Source: Lasiosphaeris hirsuta
Lineage: Eukaryota > Ascomycota > Sordariomycetes > Sordariales > Lasiosphaeriaceae
Direction: 5' to 3'
DNA: 64,000 nucleotides
NCBI GenBank assembly: GCA_030549175.1
Contig: JAUKUA010000003.1
Span: 1,364,001-1,428,000 of the forward strand
The stretch's first letter is position 1. Every line of letters begins with the position of its first letter. Position numbers and translations under genes: made by a program. Positions 32,101 through 44,905 of this stretch are shown here, in pieces. The notes beneath the pieces were generated by a model. That model saw only the letters and a program-made list of their open reading frames with translations, made no database searches and had not been told where the DNA came from.

Positions 32101-35100
32101 TGTGAGCTACCAGCTTCGGAGCTTGGAGCCCAAGGCACCTCAGTGAAAGAGCTTGGGGCACCTCAATGAGAAACAAAACGGAAAACGTCAAACAAAAAAA
32201 AAAAAAAAATGCATGCACTACTTACCCTAGGACCCGAGACGGGTGACTTCAAACATCATTCTAGATCTTTGTTTCCTCCGCGCAGTATGATCCGCATTCT
32301 CGTTTAAACCAAACCTCAGCTTTGTGCCACTTGGGATTCGAAGGCCAGATCTCTCTGGATGTCGAAATCGGTCTCTGCAAGGCTGGCTCAGGCAGATATC
32401 GAGGAAATCCTCCGATTGACCCTCCCCTGCAATGCACGGTTGCTGCAAAAGTAAGGTGAGGAGGTAGCCCCGGCGGCGGTGCGACGTACTCCGTACATTG
32501 ATTCGCACATGACCCTAAATTGGACTCGATGCCTTCATGCTCTCGAGCCTTTTTTGAACGACCAGGCTCCTAGCACCAAGCACCAAGCACATGTCTGCTG
32601 CAGGTGTTGGGCCGGCGGCGCCAGGAACACAAGCTTCAGCGCCTGCCCATTTCATGGTGATGGAGGGCTGATGTAAGGCGGAGAATAAGGACGCGTCTCG
32701 CCACAACGGCGTCGCATCTCCTCGAAAACATGGCATTGTGTGCCTCAACGACTGGTCGTCGGCGACCGTCGAAGTAGCGATTGTCCCGCTTTGTCGCGCT
32801 GTTGAGAGGTGTATGCCGTCCACTACCAAATCGTGATGCCACGATTGGCAAATACGCAAACCTAGATCCAGAAGCTCAGATATGCCTCGGGGAGGCGCCA
32901 CCAGGTCAGCTTCGCCCAGCCTCGGCCAAGCCTCTCGAGGAAACACAGCGCTGAGCTGTTGAATCCACGAGGGCCAGGGCCGTGAAACGCCCTCTCCCGA
33001 AATGGTTGGAGGCAATCGAGTCAAAGGGCTGCGAAAGAAAGTCGATGATCTTCGGGTTCGGCGAAAGCCGCTTACGAAGTCTCCGCCTTCATTGCCCCTT
33101 CAGTTTTCCCCCTCATAGATTTTTCTTCCTCGAGCTTTCCCGGATTCCCACTTTCAACGTAGTCCCCCAAAGGCAGGCGCCAATGGGAGAGCACAGGCCC
33201 AGAGACAGCAGGGGCGGATTACCTGAGTACCTAGGTAGAGTGTTGGAACTTTGAAATTTCGAAGAGCTCAGAAAGGCCAAACCCCTCGTGAGCTTCGCGC
33301 CCTCACTCATCATGCCATTGTTTGCCTCCTCCTCGACCATTTCCGAGGGGGAGCACATCCGACAGAGCCCGAGGCCCGCAGTGCGGTCTCGAACATCTAG
33401 GTTTTCACGTCTCCTATCCGCAACCCAGCGTGCAACTGGGGGCACAGCAGTTTCGGCCACGTGAATGCGCTCTATCCCAAGGCCTCGAGTATCACGAACA
33501 AATGAGTGGGGTTGGGTTCGCATGGATTGGTGCTGCCCCGCGGCTCCTATCCATGCCACCCATCATCCATGCCATCCTTGGGCAATGCAATGGTGTGCCA
33601 GGTGTGGGAAGCTGTGTGGGGGGCCGACAGCTTCGCATGGTGCATGGAGCCATGGTGCCGGCAGGTGTGGCCTCCCCCATCCATGTCCCCCTCCAGATGT
33701 GCCCAGTGCTGCTGCGTATCCGTACAGCACTGTACATCGTAAGCTACTTCGTACATTGCAAGCAGTATATGGGTAGTCCGCTTGCTGACGGCGCGCCATG
33801 CAAGATTCCGGGAGAGCTTCCCCTGCCATGCGCTGCGTTTCTGGAGACATTGAAGACATCAGGCAAGCTGCTTCATCCCACGACGCGCACTCTAATGGCT
33901 TTCAAGTTGATCGTTGGCGGCATGGGTTGGGTTTCCCCCACACAAGAAGACATGGCGCCTAAGGAAACATCGGGAGTGGACAAATGTCGAGCATCAAAAT
34001 GGGCCAGAGCTTCTTCTTTTGCGAGCTATCGGATCTGATCGGCTCAGGCCTTGTTCGCTGAGAAGCGGGGGGAGGGGAGATGACAACCTGTTTCGCCCCC
34101 TCCCCGCTAGCTAGCTCACATTCTGGCGCATCCAAAACGACCCATGGGGCTTGCCTACGATTTGTTATCGGTACGAGCAACTCACAAATGCATAACGGCG
34201 AAGACGACGACAGCGATGACGACGGAAAAGGAGAGGGCAACTACAACTGCCGAACATGTATTTCCTCGTCTACCATGCAAAGCGCCGGGGAGATGACCGC
34301 CTCAAACTCTGCAAACCAATTGGCTTATATGCACAAGTCTTGTCGAATCCTCACACCATGATACTCAAATTGCCTACACTCGGGTCTAGATCTATCAGGA
34401 GTCGAGGAGCATTCGTGACCACTAGGCGCCTCCGAGGTGATGGAGGCACTGACAGCGTGGCAACTTGTGACCCAAGTCCCTTTTGGTAGAGGAAAAGGCT
34501 CTTCCTCAGCGCTCCCTCGCCGAAGTCGTGGCTGACAGAGACTGGCTGAAGCAGGAGGTCACTTGATGTCGCAAGATCTCATCCAATTGTGGCCAGAAGT
34601 TGACCACTCGCGAGAAGTTACGATAACAGGACGACTCACATCCAGACCGAAGGGATGGTCCATTCGCGCCGACGTTTCATCCAACGACAAACCAGCCATA
34701 CAGACGAGATTATCAGTGAGTCGGAACATTTTCGCCTCAACACAACCATTTCGCCCCCGCTAGCAACCTTGGCTGTTGTTTCCCATATTCGGCACCTCGG
34801 AAAACCAGCACACATCTCACAAGGCGCCTGTTTAGGGGCAAAGCTGTCCAGTTATATGTAATGTTCTTACACGTACTTCGTACTCTACGCGACTATAATC
34901 CACGACCCGAGTTTTTGCCCGCGGGCTTGGGGGATGACTGTGTTGACCCAGGCTAGGCTAAACACCTCCGAGTCCTTGTACAACTCCCAGTCGTATAGGA
35001 AATAGAGACTGCGCCGAGCCCGTCAATAAAATTACCTGTAGCGCAACCCAGCATGAGGCCGTGAGGTTGGTCATCTCTTCCTCAGGCCTTCTCGCAGATC

Positions 35101-38100
35101 GGGGGCCAGGTCCCCAGCATGTACATACCCGCGCAAGCTCGTGTGTCGACGGGAATGAGATGCATTGGAGTTGAGCCTCATACCTTCCTTCCCCTTATGC
35201 ATGACATTTACATTCAACCCACTCCAGAACCGCGAGGCCGCATTCGTCTTCACCTGACAGAGAGACCAAGGCGCTTGCCAGGGGCCATCAACCCATGGAT
35301 TTTGACAACATGTCGACGATCGGCACAGTGTTCTGCGGCACATCTCTCTGATGCTGTCTAATACGCTGCTCTCTCTTATCAGAGACGACCTGTTCCAACT
35401 TCGGAACTTTGTATGTCTCTTCGTACTGTGTCGAGTGACCAGCATATTGTCAGTCCGGTGATTGGAGGGCAGGGCACCGGCACCAATGATAGTTGGAATT
35501 GTCAACCCCAGCCACCCTGGTATAATCAATTGATCACTTCAAAGGCTGTCAAGTCCATCACAGCCCTCACATCTAATACGGTACCGAAACGGCCAAAGCT
35601 ACGGCGCTGTCCCCATGTTTCTTTGCGGCGGCCAACGCGGTTCAGGCCAGAGACATGCTGTGTCCCGCTTCCTAAATTAAGACTGAAACCACGGCACATC
35701 CTAGATCGCCGTCGCTCTTTGGAAAATCCGAACAGCCACGCTTTTGGCTCTGCGGACACACACGCTGAGCATTCCATTCGCGGCAATGGGACAAGCAGCC
35801 AGTCCCTGCATTCTGAGCTAAAATCTGAGTCCTGGGCCGAGGCGGGCAGGGATCCTGGGTCGAAAGTTCAACAACACTTGCATGAGAGCAGCTGCACAGC
35901 GGTTATGTGCTTGTGCGTCTGTGAGACCTAGCCAATCACAGGCGACATAGTTGACCAGAGGCGGCGCCCTGTTGGGGGTGTTCTGTGTTTCAGCTCCTAG
36001 CTTTGGTCGCTCCGTTCCCCTCCCGTCGACAGCCCGCCCGCTTCCCCCCCTCTCCTTCGGGCAGCGCCTGGCATTGCCGACACCGCAACCCCCCAAGCTT
36101 CCGACGGCACCGACTGGGGCTCACCGAACTGAAACCCCCGGCACGCCGGTGAGGTTCCATGGAGGGCTCTGGGATCCCGAGCGCCCGCTGGCTTCGTCAC
36201 GCGCGTTAGCCTTCCCGTGATCTACAAAGCTTGGGTTTCCCTTTCGAGATGGGTGCTCTGCATCGTGATCTCCCAGATCGCCGTGGAGCACCACCCACTG
36301 CCAAAGAATGACGACAAAGGTGCAAGTGAAGACGTGTAGCGGGTCCCGGCCTCGCCAGGCCTGCCTGCTCGACCAGTTTTTGACTAGCCTTGATAAGCTC
36401 GCTAACATCTGCGAACGCCTGCTCGCGATGATGGCGGCCAGTTTGTCGTTCTCAGTCAGGGAGGCTGGCAATTGGAAGATGGGTGGGCGTCGCGTTAGCA
36501 GGCGACGAGGCGTCAATGGATGCACAAGTGCCACAAAGTGCCACAAGTGCCCCTTCTCTTACCTGTCCGTTCGGGTTTGGCTTTATCTTCCCGCGCCAGG
36601 TTCTAGTGGGATGTGGTACGAAACCGCGCTGTAATCAGCCCAATCAACGCGCACCACGTCTTCAAGCCCACACCACAACTCAAGCCCGAGGGGGGTGGCC
36701 TGGCGGCTCCTATCCATTCGATTTTGGTGCGAGGGACGAGCTGACCTCAAGATCATCACTTTCCTTGTCGCCGACACACGGCCCAATGGATGTCGTGCTG
36801 GTCGATGGTTCACGGGCCCAATTTGCGATTCCAAGGCGCGGATTTTGCCCTGTTTGTCGTGATTTCCGTTCAAAGGACATTCTGGTGGCATTCTCAGCCA
36901 ACCTCAGCCCTTTTCCATCACTCGAACCTACCAAATCCATGGGGCCCATGAGCGCGAGCCCGGGTTATGCAAATCATAGGCACGGCGGCTTCACACCCTT
37001 TCCTACCCCTTCTCATTCGCCAGGAAAAACCTGCATGTGCGGACCGTTTTCCGCCTTACATGGCGGCCAGGATCGAAGTGCGCGACTGACGCTAGTGGTT
37101 GAAAAGTGGTGGGGTGCGTTTCTGAGATGGGTTCTCTGAGGGTCGTTCCCATCCACAGTGCGCGACGCGGGCCATGGAGAGGTGGAGGGCCAACGCATCA
37201 ACTGGCACTCGATCCGGGAGCTCGAGAAGGCTGCCGGCCCGCTGGAGTATCCATCGATGCAATTTTTTCTTTCCCTGTGTGCGTCCGCTGTCGCTCCAAG
37301 TCCCGTGCTGACCACCAGCGAAAGTCGACTCAGAGCCTCTCCCAATGGCGGCTGCAGAAAGGACAGGTTCTTCGCTCTCGCTGTGCTGCACAACATCGCG
37401 GCCCTGGGCCTCTGGAGGTTCGTTCGTCCTTGGTGGCCTGGATTTAGCCATATTGGCCGCTCATATTAAGATAGAATGGCAGTGGCTCTTACCCTAGGTT
37501 CTTCCACGCGCTGCTGGCCTGGGAACCCGTCTTTCGGTCTCGATGGCTGCATCGTGCAGTAATGCTTGTCCTCACTCTCCGCCGCTAGAAACCCCCTCCT
37601 CCCCCCGTCCAAGGTAGAGTAGTATAGTGTAATAAAAAGGTAACTGAACTGCCCTAGTATTTTCTATAGCTTCATAGCACACCCGGCAGAAGCGCGCTTA
37701 TCGTGAGCACCCCTCCGCCAGCATCTTCGGTTACTTTGTTCGTACATTCGCAGATATTTTGCGCAACGCCAACATGGATCCCACTTTCGAAGACCGACTG
37801 GATATCGCATATCGCACACATGCTGCCACTATCGACGGGTACCTCCCCCGACGAACAGCTCGACGGCTTCACACTGTGCGCTTCCAGGGCCGGCTTAGCT
37901 CCCTGTTCACACCGCTACTTTGAGCCTCTAGAACAACACCCTCCTAACCCGTAGTGTGACTCTATGACTAAGACAGCGAGGGGCCTGATAACCGCGCCTT
38001 CGGCGACCCGAGGAAACTCCACCAAATCGCTTGATGCTCTGCCATGACCCAATGGATTGCCGCACCGGGATTTTTGTCATGGCTCTGGTCGGTGATTATC

Positions 38101-41100
38101 CAACGATCCTAGTCCATGATGAGCAAACCACCCGTCGGCGTGCTGCTCTCTTTTGGTCTGTGCGGGATGGGAGGGGGGGGGGGGAGCGGGGAAGAAAGCA
38201 AAAACGTGGAATGCCGTGGTGCAATCGGTCTGCTCCGGTCAGTCAGGTCAGCAAAATTGAACAATCGGACTGCTTGTCGGCCTGGCTCAGCTGTGCCGTC
38301 GAATGCGTCCATTGCTCCTCTCGGCATTCTCCTTGTCGTTTCCCCGCCCCCGCTCTCGGCTTCGCTGCTGCTGATGCTGCTGCTGCCTTTTTGTGCATGG
38401 AACCTCAACAAACCCTCTCAGAGGCATCCGAGGAAGGGAAGCAGCGCAGCGCAGCAGGCAACGCAACGACGCCCAAAGGCAGAGCCGATGAGGGCAGACA
38501 AAACCACTCAGCCCACTCCCTCGGGCTAACTAATATATTGGCTCCAACCTACTGACCAACGCCCCGTCGTATCTCGTGCCGCGGGCGGGGATCGTGTGTC
38601 TATCTGGCCGCTGGTGGTTGGTGGTGGGGGGGGGTTGCTCTCTCATCCTGCCTCCTTCTTTTGTGGAGCATCAGGATCGCGAGCTTTGGTGTCTGGACTC
38701 TGGCCGCGACCCAATGTGGGCCGATGGAGTCTTGATCTTGTCCCTCCCTCCTTTGCCAAGTCCGCCTCTCCTTGTCGTGGCCGCGCTTGAGAGGACGTCT
38801 TTTGATGGCTCGTCATGCCAGCTACAGTACGGCAGCGGGCGGGCATCGGGAGACTGCGTCCGGTTTAGCTCGGAGAGAGAGACACCCTCTCATGTATGGA
38901 AGATCTGTGGTGTCTCTGTTGCTCCCGCCGCCGCGCGTGTGTGTAGTGTATGTGCTGTCCCACATTAGCCTACATTTGTTGCGTACGACCTTCTTGCGAC
39001 CTTGTTACGACCATGAGGGGGGGGGGCCTGGAAGCATTCCAGTTGCTTCCTAGGGCTGGTAGTTTGCCTCTTTCCCTCAGGCTCTCACTCCCCACCCGTG
39101 GGCACCAATGCAAGTCTGCATGCCGCAGCTGCTGCTTTTTTCTCTTTGATGTTTTCTTCACGTACCGCTTTCTTCTTCCACTGAGGGATACAGAGGCGGA
39201 GTAGCAAGGGTGACGACGGGGAATGGGGCTATCCGCCCTCGCAGCGGCATGCGCAGGCAGCATCAACATCAGCAGGATGAGGGGCTTGTTGTCCCCGGTC
39301 TCCATCGCCACTTTGGACACTAGGAGTTTTTCCCGAGGCGTATGTCAACCTGGTTTTACTCCCCTTCCTCTTGTCCATTGGCGGATAGGATAGGCTGAAG
39401 CACTAGAATTTCGGTTTCCCCAAGCCCTCTTCCGCACATGATGCCGGTATCCAGCCTCTGGTCTGGACGAGTCAAGGGAGCGAGGGGGGGGGGGGGGTGA
39501 ACCACTCAGTTTGTTCGATCAAGCAGAATCCCGTGTTGCCGTGTGTCGAAAGGGATGGCGGCCCCCGTCCACAGGTGCCCCCCCTCCCTCCCCCCCTTCT
39601 CCAATGTGCGGCGTCCTACCTTACTTTTGCGCCTTGCGCTTCCGGTGCGGCATGCTGCACCGCATGGAGAGCCGTCCCCGGAATGGCTGCCCCCCCCCCA
39701 CCCCCCCCCCCCAAAGTTTCCCCTTCCCTCTCTTCCCACTGTATTTCCTTCCTTCCATGCTTCGACAGAGAAGCACGCTCGGCCGGGGCACGCATCAATA
39801 CACAAATTGCAAAGTTGACTTGTATTCTTGTTGATTTTCGGGGTCCCGGCATGGAGATGGATAACATCTTCAATTCATGGACAGGGGGGAGGGAGCAGGC
39901 TGGGGGATTATCAATCCCGCATGTACGCTTGTTCGTGCACATCATCGCACCCCGGTTTGTTCAAAGCTACAACTTTCTCTCGCTCTCACCCATAGTAGTA
40001 CTAACAGATGACCACACAATACGGAGGCGCCGCCCGGCCGATCCACCACACCCCCTCCCCCCCAGTTCCAATTCGACACAACACCTGCCATTCCTGGCCT
40101 CTGAGGAGAGAAATGGAGGGAAGGAGAGGAGCCGACATCGAAGCGTGCGGCAGGGCCTTGTCTTGCTGCCGCTTGCTGCTCGCGAGGGTGGGGACGCACG
40201 ACTGACAACTGCGAGCCAGCCAGCGCAAAATGTTGCCAGCCCCAGCCCACCTAACCCAGCGCCAGCAGCGCCAGCGACGGACACACACACACAAACGGGA
40301 GACGCAAGCAAGTATGATTCGCATATGCTTGCCCGCACCAGTCCTTTCTTGGCTTGCTGCCCCCCCCCTTCCCACACACTTCCCACTCACTGTCCCTTAC
40401 CTTTGCTTCTGCTTGCCCGCCGCACATCATATCGTGCCTTAAACCCGCCGAGCCGAGCCGAGTCCGGCTTCTTGTTAGGACAGTAGTATAGATTTGGGAA
40501 TTGTTGATTTTATTACACCAACTGACGGGGGTGGGGATGGTCTCGGTCAGTTGCGCGCGCGTGTATGTGTGTGTGTTGCAATCAGTTGTAAAATATATAC
40601 CTTGTGTGCGCGCAATGGCATGGCCCCTCGGCACGATACGATGCTGAAATTTACGGATGATGGAGATTTTGCGGCGCGGCTATGGCGAGCGAGCGCTTCT
40701 CCCTTTCGGAGTGGGCAGAGGGAATGTTGTACAACGTGAATCCCCCCCTCTCCGTCAGGCCCAAGCGGGCTGAGAAAAGTCGACAAGTCGTTCAAAGGAG
40801 AAGGCAGGGAAATCGTCTCTCTGTCCGGCTCTCTGACCACGTTCGCTCCCGGGGTTGAGGAGGGGAAGGCTCTCGGATGGTAGACCGGCCGAGAATAGAC
40901 GACTAACTTACCGAACTTGAATACCGAACATGGCGACAAAAAAGAAATACAGAAAGACCGTACAGTAGCACACAGCCCCACCTGCCTGCCTACCCTTGAA
41001 CAACTGCCTATCTGTTGTTACTATCGCGGGGGCCAGGGGGTGGGGATGAGCATTAATAAACTAGGGGACTTTTTGCTATACCGCGCCTGCTGTAATGCAG

Positions 41101-43953
41101 TCAAATCCCCCGTCGGCTTCCCGCCCCAGGGAAGAGGAGCAATTCTCTGGGACCTACTGCCTGAGCGGACGGCTGGCATTAGGCGCCATCTTGGTGTGCC
41201 TCTTCTTCATGCCTTCCGGCTCCACGGATGGGAGGGCTTGAACCAGGTGGGTGGGAAAATCAGTGCAGGAGGGACTCACACACGCGCGCGCGCGCGCAGC
41301 AAAGATATAGAGCCGCCGCGGCTGTCGCCGAGTGTAAGAAAAAGAGAGACGGATATTTTATCCAAGACCCCTGGAGAACCCGCCAGCAAAAATTTTTGGT
41401 TGATACACAACACCAGGGGATGTAGATATGAAGGGTTCAACACTCGTGATAACAACGCAGAGTATGGAGGATGTGACGAACCACAGCCGGACCGTCGATC
41501 ATCACCCGCACACTCGGCCGCCACGGCGGCAGCAAGCAAGCGCAAACAAGCCCATGGCACCATGCCCATGCCCTTGACAGCTCTTTTTTTTTTTTTTTTG
41601 TCTGCAGCGCCCGATTCAACTTGTTGGTTCCCGCAACCCATCGCGGCGCGCCCAAAAATCTAGCTCCGTATCTGACATCTGCTTCTCCCCATGTCCTCCC
41701 TCCCCACCCCTTTCCATTTCCCAAAGCAAGGACGGGTGGACGGACGGGGCGGGAAGGCAAGGCAAGGCAAGGTAGGTGAGATTCAGATGACGGGAGATGG
41801 AGGGGGTGACTGTACCCAGCACTGCTGGGATCTCTCTCCTTCTCACCTTGACAAAAAGAGGGGGGGGGGAGACATGCCCCTTCCATTTCGATATCGACGG
41901 TGAGAGACCTGAAAATGAGGGGTTCAAGACACCATTGACACCATCCCAGACTTCAAGCTAGCAGATGGACGGGGGGGGGGGGGGTAGGATCTTGTTTCTG
42001 GGGCTGGATGGGGTTTGGCGACCTAGTTTGGTTGAGGTAACCGAGGATGGTTGCGGGCAAGCTTGTCCATATTCCGTTTTGGTCTTCTTTTCGCTTCATG
42101 CGTTTGGGGTGCGTGATGGCTGATGTGACGGGGGTGTGGTGGTTGTCTTAGGGCTCAGGAGGGAGAGATTGGGGGGCTCTTCGGCTCGCACTGCGAAAGA
42201 TCTCGGGGGGGGGTCAGATACCCAGAGGGGAGGGTGGTCCTTCGGGGGAAGGGGACAGCTACTACGCCTCCTCTTGATCATGGCTGGGAGGCCTTGAGAG
42301 AGTGTGAGTTCAGAGAGGTGGAGTGGGGGTGAGGAGAGGCCCCAGCAGAGCAAATCGACAAGACATTGATGATTCGAGCGCGGCATGATCAAGCAGGGCG
42401 ATCTCATCCGTCTCTCCATTGTCGTCCCCCCGGTCAGTGTGCAGAGCCCCTGGCAAAAGACGCTGCGCAGTCAATCATCCTCCAGGCCCAGGCCCTGCAC
42501 AAGGTAAACACACGATGAGAGCGCAGGTGAGAAACGCATGTTGCATGAACACCCTCCCTTGCGTCTGGTCGGCTCCCCACCGGCGCACGGCATGATCAAT
42601 AAGAGGCTATTCTATGGCCATCAACAGCCGCCAGCGAGTCGGCACTGGCGAGCAGCCAGCAGCAGGCATTGCGGACGGGGAGTTTGTCAATGTGTGGGTC
42701 TGGCGTGTTTCTCCCGGTTCTTGTTCATATCGGGCAGTGCATGAACCGCTGTGTCTCTAGCCGTGGATTGATGCCGCTATCGTGCGCGCTGCCAGTCTCC
42801 GCCTCTACTTTATGTCGGCGTGTTATAGCAGGGCCCGCCGTGCTATGCAGGCCAGCAGTGCGGCAAATCTGGGTAGTAAAAGTACACCTGTACATACATA
42901 CAGTGCAGTACATACAATACCGAGCCAAGGGATGGTGGTGCAGAAGATCTGCTTTACCCCCCTCAATCTCCATGCGCGTCATTTCCATGGGCCACGGCCC
43001 TATGTAAAATGCTCTGCTTGCTGCTGGCACGTCTTTGTTTCTGCGCGGTGGCGGCAGATTTCATGTCGGCAGCAGGAGCGGCGAGGCTGCATGGCATGGC
43101 AGCGGGCTCCATCCATCGCAATTCGAGATAAAACAAATAGATCGGGTCCGTGTGCCCCTCTTGCTGTCAGACGTTTCGATTCAAGAGGCCATTACGTAGC
43201 GACACGACAGGCGACCACCCCGACCACCCCGGCCACCCTGCGCTGTATCAGATACAGCGCACGAGACACCCTCTCCGCACCGTCTCCGCCGTGGCTGAGG
43301 GATAGCTCGAGGCAATATATTCGCTTTGGGAGTGGTGGGGATGGGATCATGGGCCCCCGGGGGGCTTCGGAATTGGAGGATTGGGGTGTTGGGGTCCAGA
43401 ATAGTAAAACTGTCTAGTCCGCTATATTCGAGCCGGCAGTTTTTCGGGCGAGTGCGAGGGGGCCGTTTGGACAAACACAGAGAGAGCTGGCAGGGGGAAG
43501 AGATGGAATAAGCGCCCTTTCATTATTGTAATTCATTATGCCAATTCCACATTTGGAGTCAGTGAGTCTGGTTGATGTCCGGGGGAGGGATGCAAGATGG
43601 GGGCCGTTCTTCGACTTTTGGTTGCTTTCAGGCAGAATGGGCGCTCACATGACAGCGCGTGCTTTTGGGGCAGTAACGACCTACGGCAAAAGTCGCCTGG
43701 TGAACAGTGGACGCGTGGGGTCGTGTCGGGTCGCCGACGTCACACTGGCAGCAGTGGATAATCCATTGACCTCTGCTCCTCCCGAATAGTAATTTTCCTT
43801 GATTTTATGATACCAGAGTGAAGCAAGAAGTACCATGATCGATTTCCCAGCGCAAACACTACCATCACCAGCCAATCGGCAGCAATAACAATAGCAACAA
43901 CGCTAAGCTGACCCTTTCTTTTCTTTTTCTGCACCACCACCACGAAATCAACA
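26144..43953. other. 17.8-kb gene-free interval between divergent stuA and the BRCT gene
   Basis: No open frame here carries a domain I recognise, and most short frames overlap others on both strands as expected of non-coding GC-rich DNA. The first 1-2 kb are probably stuA promoter and leader; T/C-rich tracts and a T-run lie at 27530-27545. The interval is unusually rich in G or C homopolymers (for example 38168-38179, 39484-39498, 39702-39712, 41971-41985) and other simple repeats ((CG)n at 41282-41297; GGCCAGCA units at 27447-27470; a 15-base unit TAGCAAGCCCAGCAC twice at 28434-28463). One protein-like fragment at 37678-37923 is listed separately. Confidence 0.6.
37678..37923 (+). CDS. Orphan open frame of about 81 codons, possible exon or gene fragment
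   Basis: From a possible splice acceptor (TTCATAG, ending 37677) to TGA at 37921 the frame is open for 81 codons. It reads like a folded protein: QKRAYREHPSAS, FVRTFADILRNANMDP, FEDRLDIAYRTHAATIDGYL, RRLHTVRFQGRLSSL. The only in-frame ATG is at 37774, which would give a 49-residue product. Bases 37620-37677 just before it are AT-rich, like an intron, with a GTAACT donor-like site at 37640. I found no upstream exon. The family is not recognised; it may be the 3' exon of an unrecognised gene or a decayed fragment. Confidence 0.3.
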   Translation, partial: HTRQKRAYREHPSASIFGYFVRTFADILRNANMDPTFEDRLDIAYRTHAATIDGYLPRRTARRLHTVRFQGRLSSLFTPLL

Positions 43954-44905
43954 ATGCCACCCCCACCTCCCTCGGCCCAACCAACCCGCCCCTTCGACAC
44001 CTGGAACTCGTCCTCGACCGGCCACCAGCGCGCCGAGACCCGCGAGCCTCAGGGCTGGCGCGAGTCGCGCAATGCCAAGCTGCTCTCGCAGTTCCGGGGC
44101 GGCCACTCGGGCGGCCGGCGCATGTCCGGCAACGTCGGGGCCGGCGCCGCCACATTCGATAAGCGTCTGGGCATGGTCGTGCCGGCCGAGGTGCGCGCGC
44201 GCGCGGCCAACAGCGTGGCGGATATGCTGCGGAACCCCGGGAGCATGCGCGCCAAGGAGGAGGGCAACGACGGGGAGGAGACGGGGGAGGAGAGGAGGCT
44301 GAGGGGGGATGCTGATTTTGAGGCTGGCCAGGGGGCGGGTGATGGGGAGGGGAGCGGACGGGGCATGTTTGACGGGCTGGTTTTCTATGTCAACGGGAGC
44401 ACCCATCCGTTGATCTCGGACCACAAGCTCAAGCGGCTGCTCGCGGACCACGGCGCGCACATGTCGACGCACCTCGGCCGCCGGCGGGTCACGCACGTCA
44501 TCTTGGGGAAGCCGAACGGGTCCGGGGTCGGCGCTGGGGGCGGGCTGGCCGGGGGGAAGCTAGAGAAGGAGATCCGGCGCGTGGGCGGGTGTGGCGTCAA
44601 GTACGTCGGGGTGGAGTGGTGAGTACATGCCCAGGAAAGGAGTCGCGGTGCGGCGGCAGTCAAATGGACACTGTGCTGACGATCGACATGCGCACAGGGT
44701 GCTCGAGAGTGTCAAGGCCGGCAAGCGGCTGCCCGAGGCCAGGTTCGCCAATCTCAAGGTAGCGGCTCGGGGCCAGCAGAGCGTTCTCGGCGCCTTCTCG
44801 AAGACCGAGGAGGGGCTGCTGTCCCGCGGGAGCACGCAGCTGGATGCTACATCTGCTTCTCCTCCTGCTCCTGCTGCCTCGACGGCCCCTGGCGCTCGGC
44901 CATGA
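43954..44905 (+). CDS. Single-BRCT-domain nuclear protein with PIP-box-like motif
   Basis: Two exons (43954-44618, 44698-44905) with a 79-nt intron (GTGAGT donor, GCACAG acceptor) encode 290 residues. Residues 1-60 contain FDTWNSSSTGHQ and WRESRNAKLLSQF. A low-complexity stretch follows. Then a BRCT domain of about 100 residues starts at MFDGLVFYVNGSTHPLISD, has LKRLLADHGAHMSTHL and RRVTHVILG, and ends with VKYVGVEWVLESVKAGKRL. The opening resembles the BRCT of Rev1 translesion polymerases, but no polymerase domain follows. Shortly after comes QQSVLGAFSK, close to the PCNA-interacting consensus QxxLxxFF. A role in PCNA-linked DNA repair or replication is inferred. It is divergent from stuA across the long gene-free interval. 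Confidence 0.83.

Noticed and set aside
32175..32220. A-rich tract as a possible transposon poly(A) tail
   Set aside because: No target-site duplication or reverse-transcriptase remnants could be seen near it.
33322..34038. Plus-strand frame of 238 codons
   Set aside because: Overlapping frames on both strands, repeated Met/His/Cys-rich low-complexity content and no recognised motif; judged non-coding.
36483..37139. Plus-strand frame of 218 codons
   Set aside because: No domain, alternating hydrophobic and Pro-rich stretches from simple sequence, and contradictory frames on the other strand.
39497..40486. Plus-strand open frame of 329 codons in the gene-free interval
   Set aside because: It is a Pro/Ser/His-rich translation of C-tracts, overlapped by several equally long frames on both strands, with no domain or natural-looking secondary structure. 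It is typical of GC-rich non-coding DNA.
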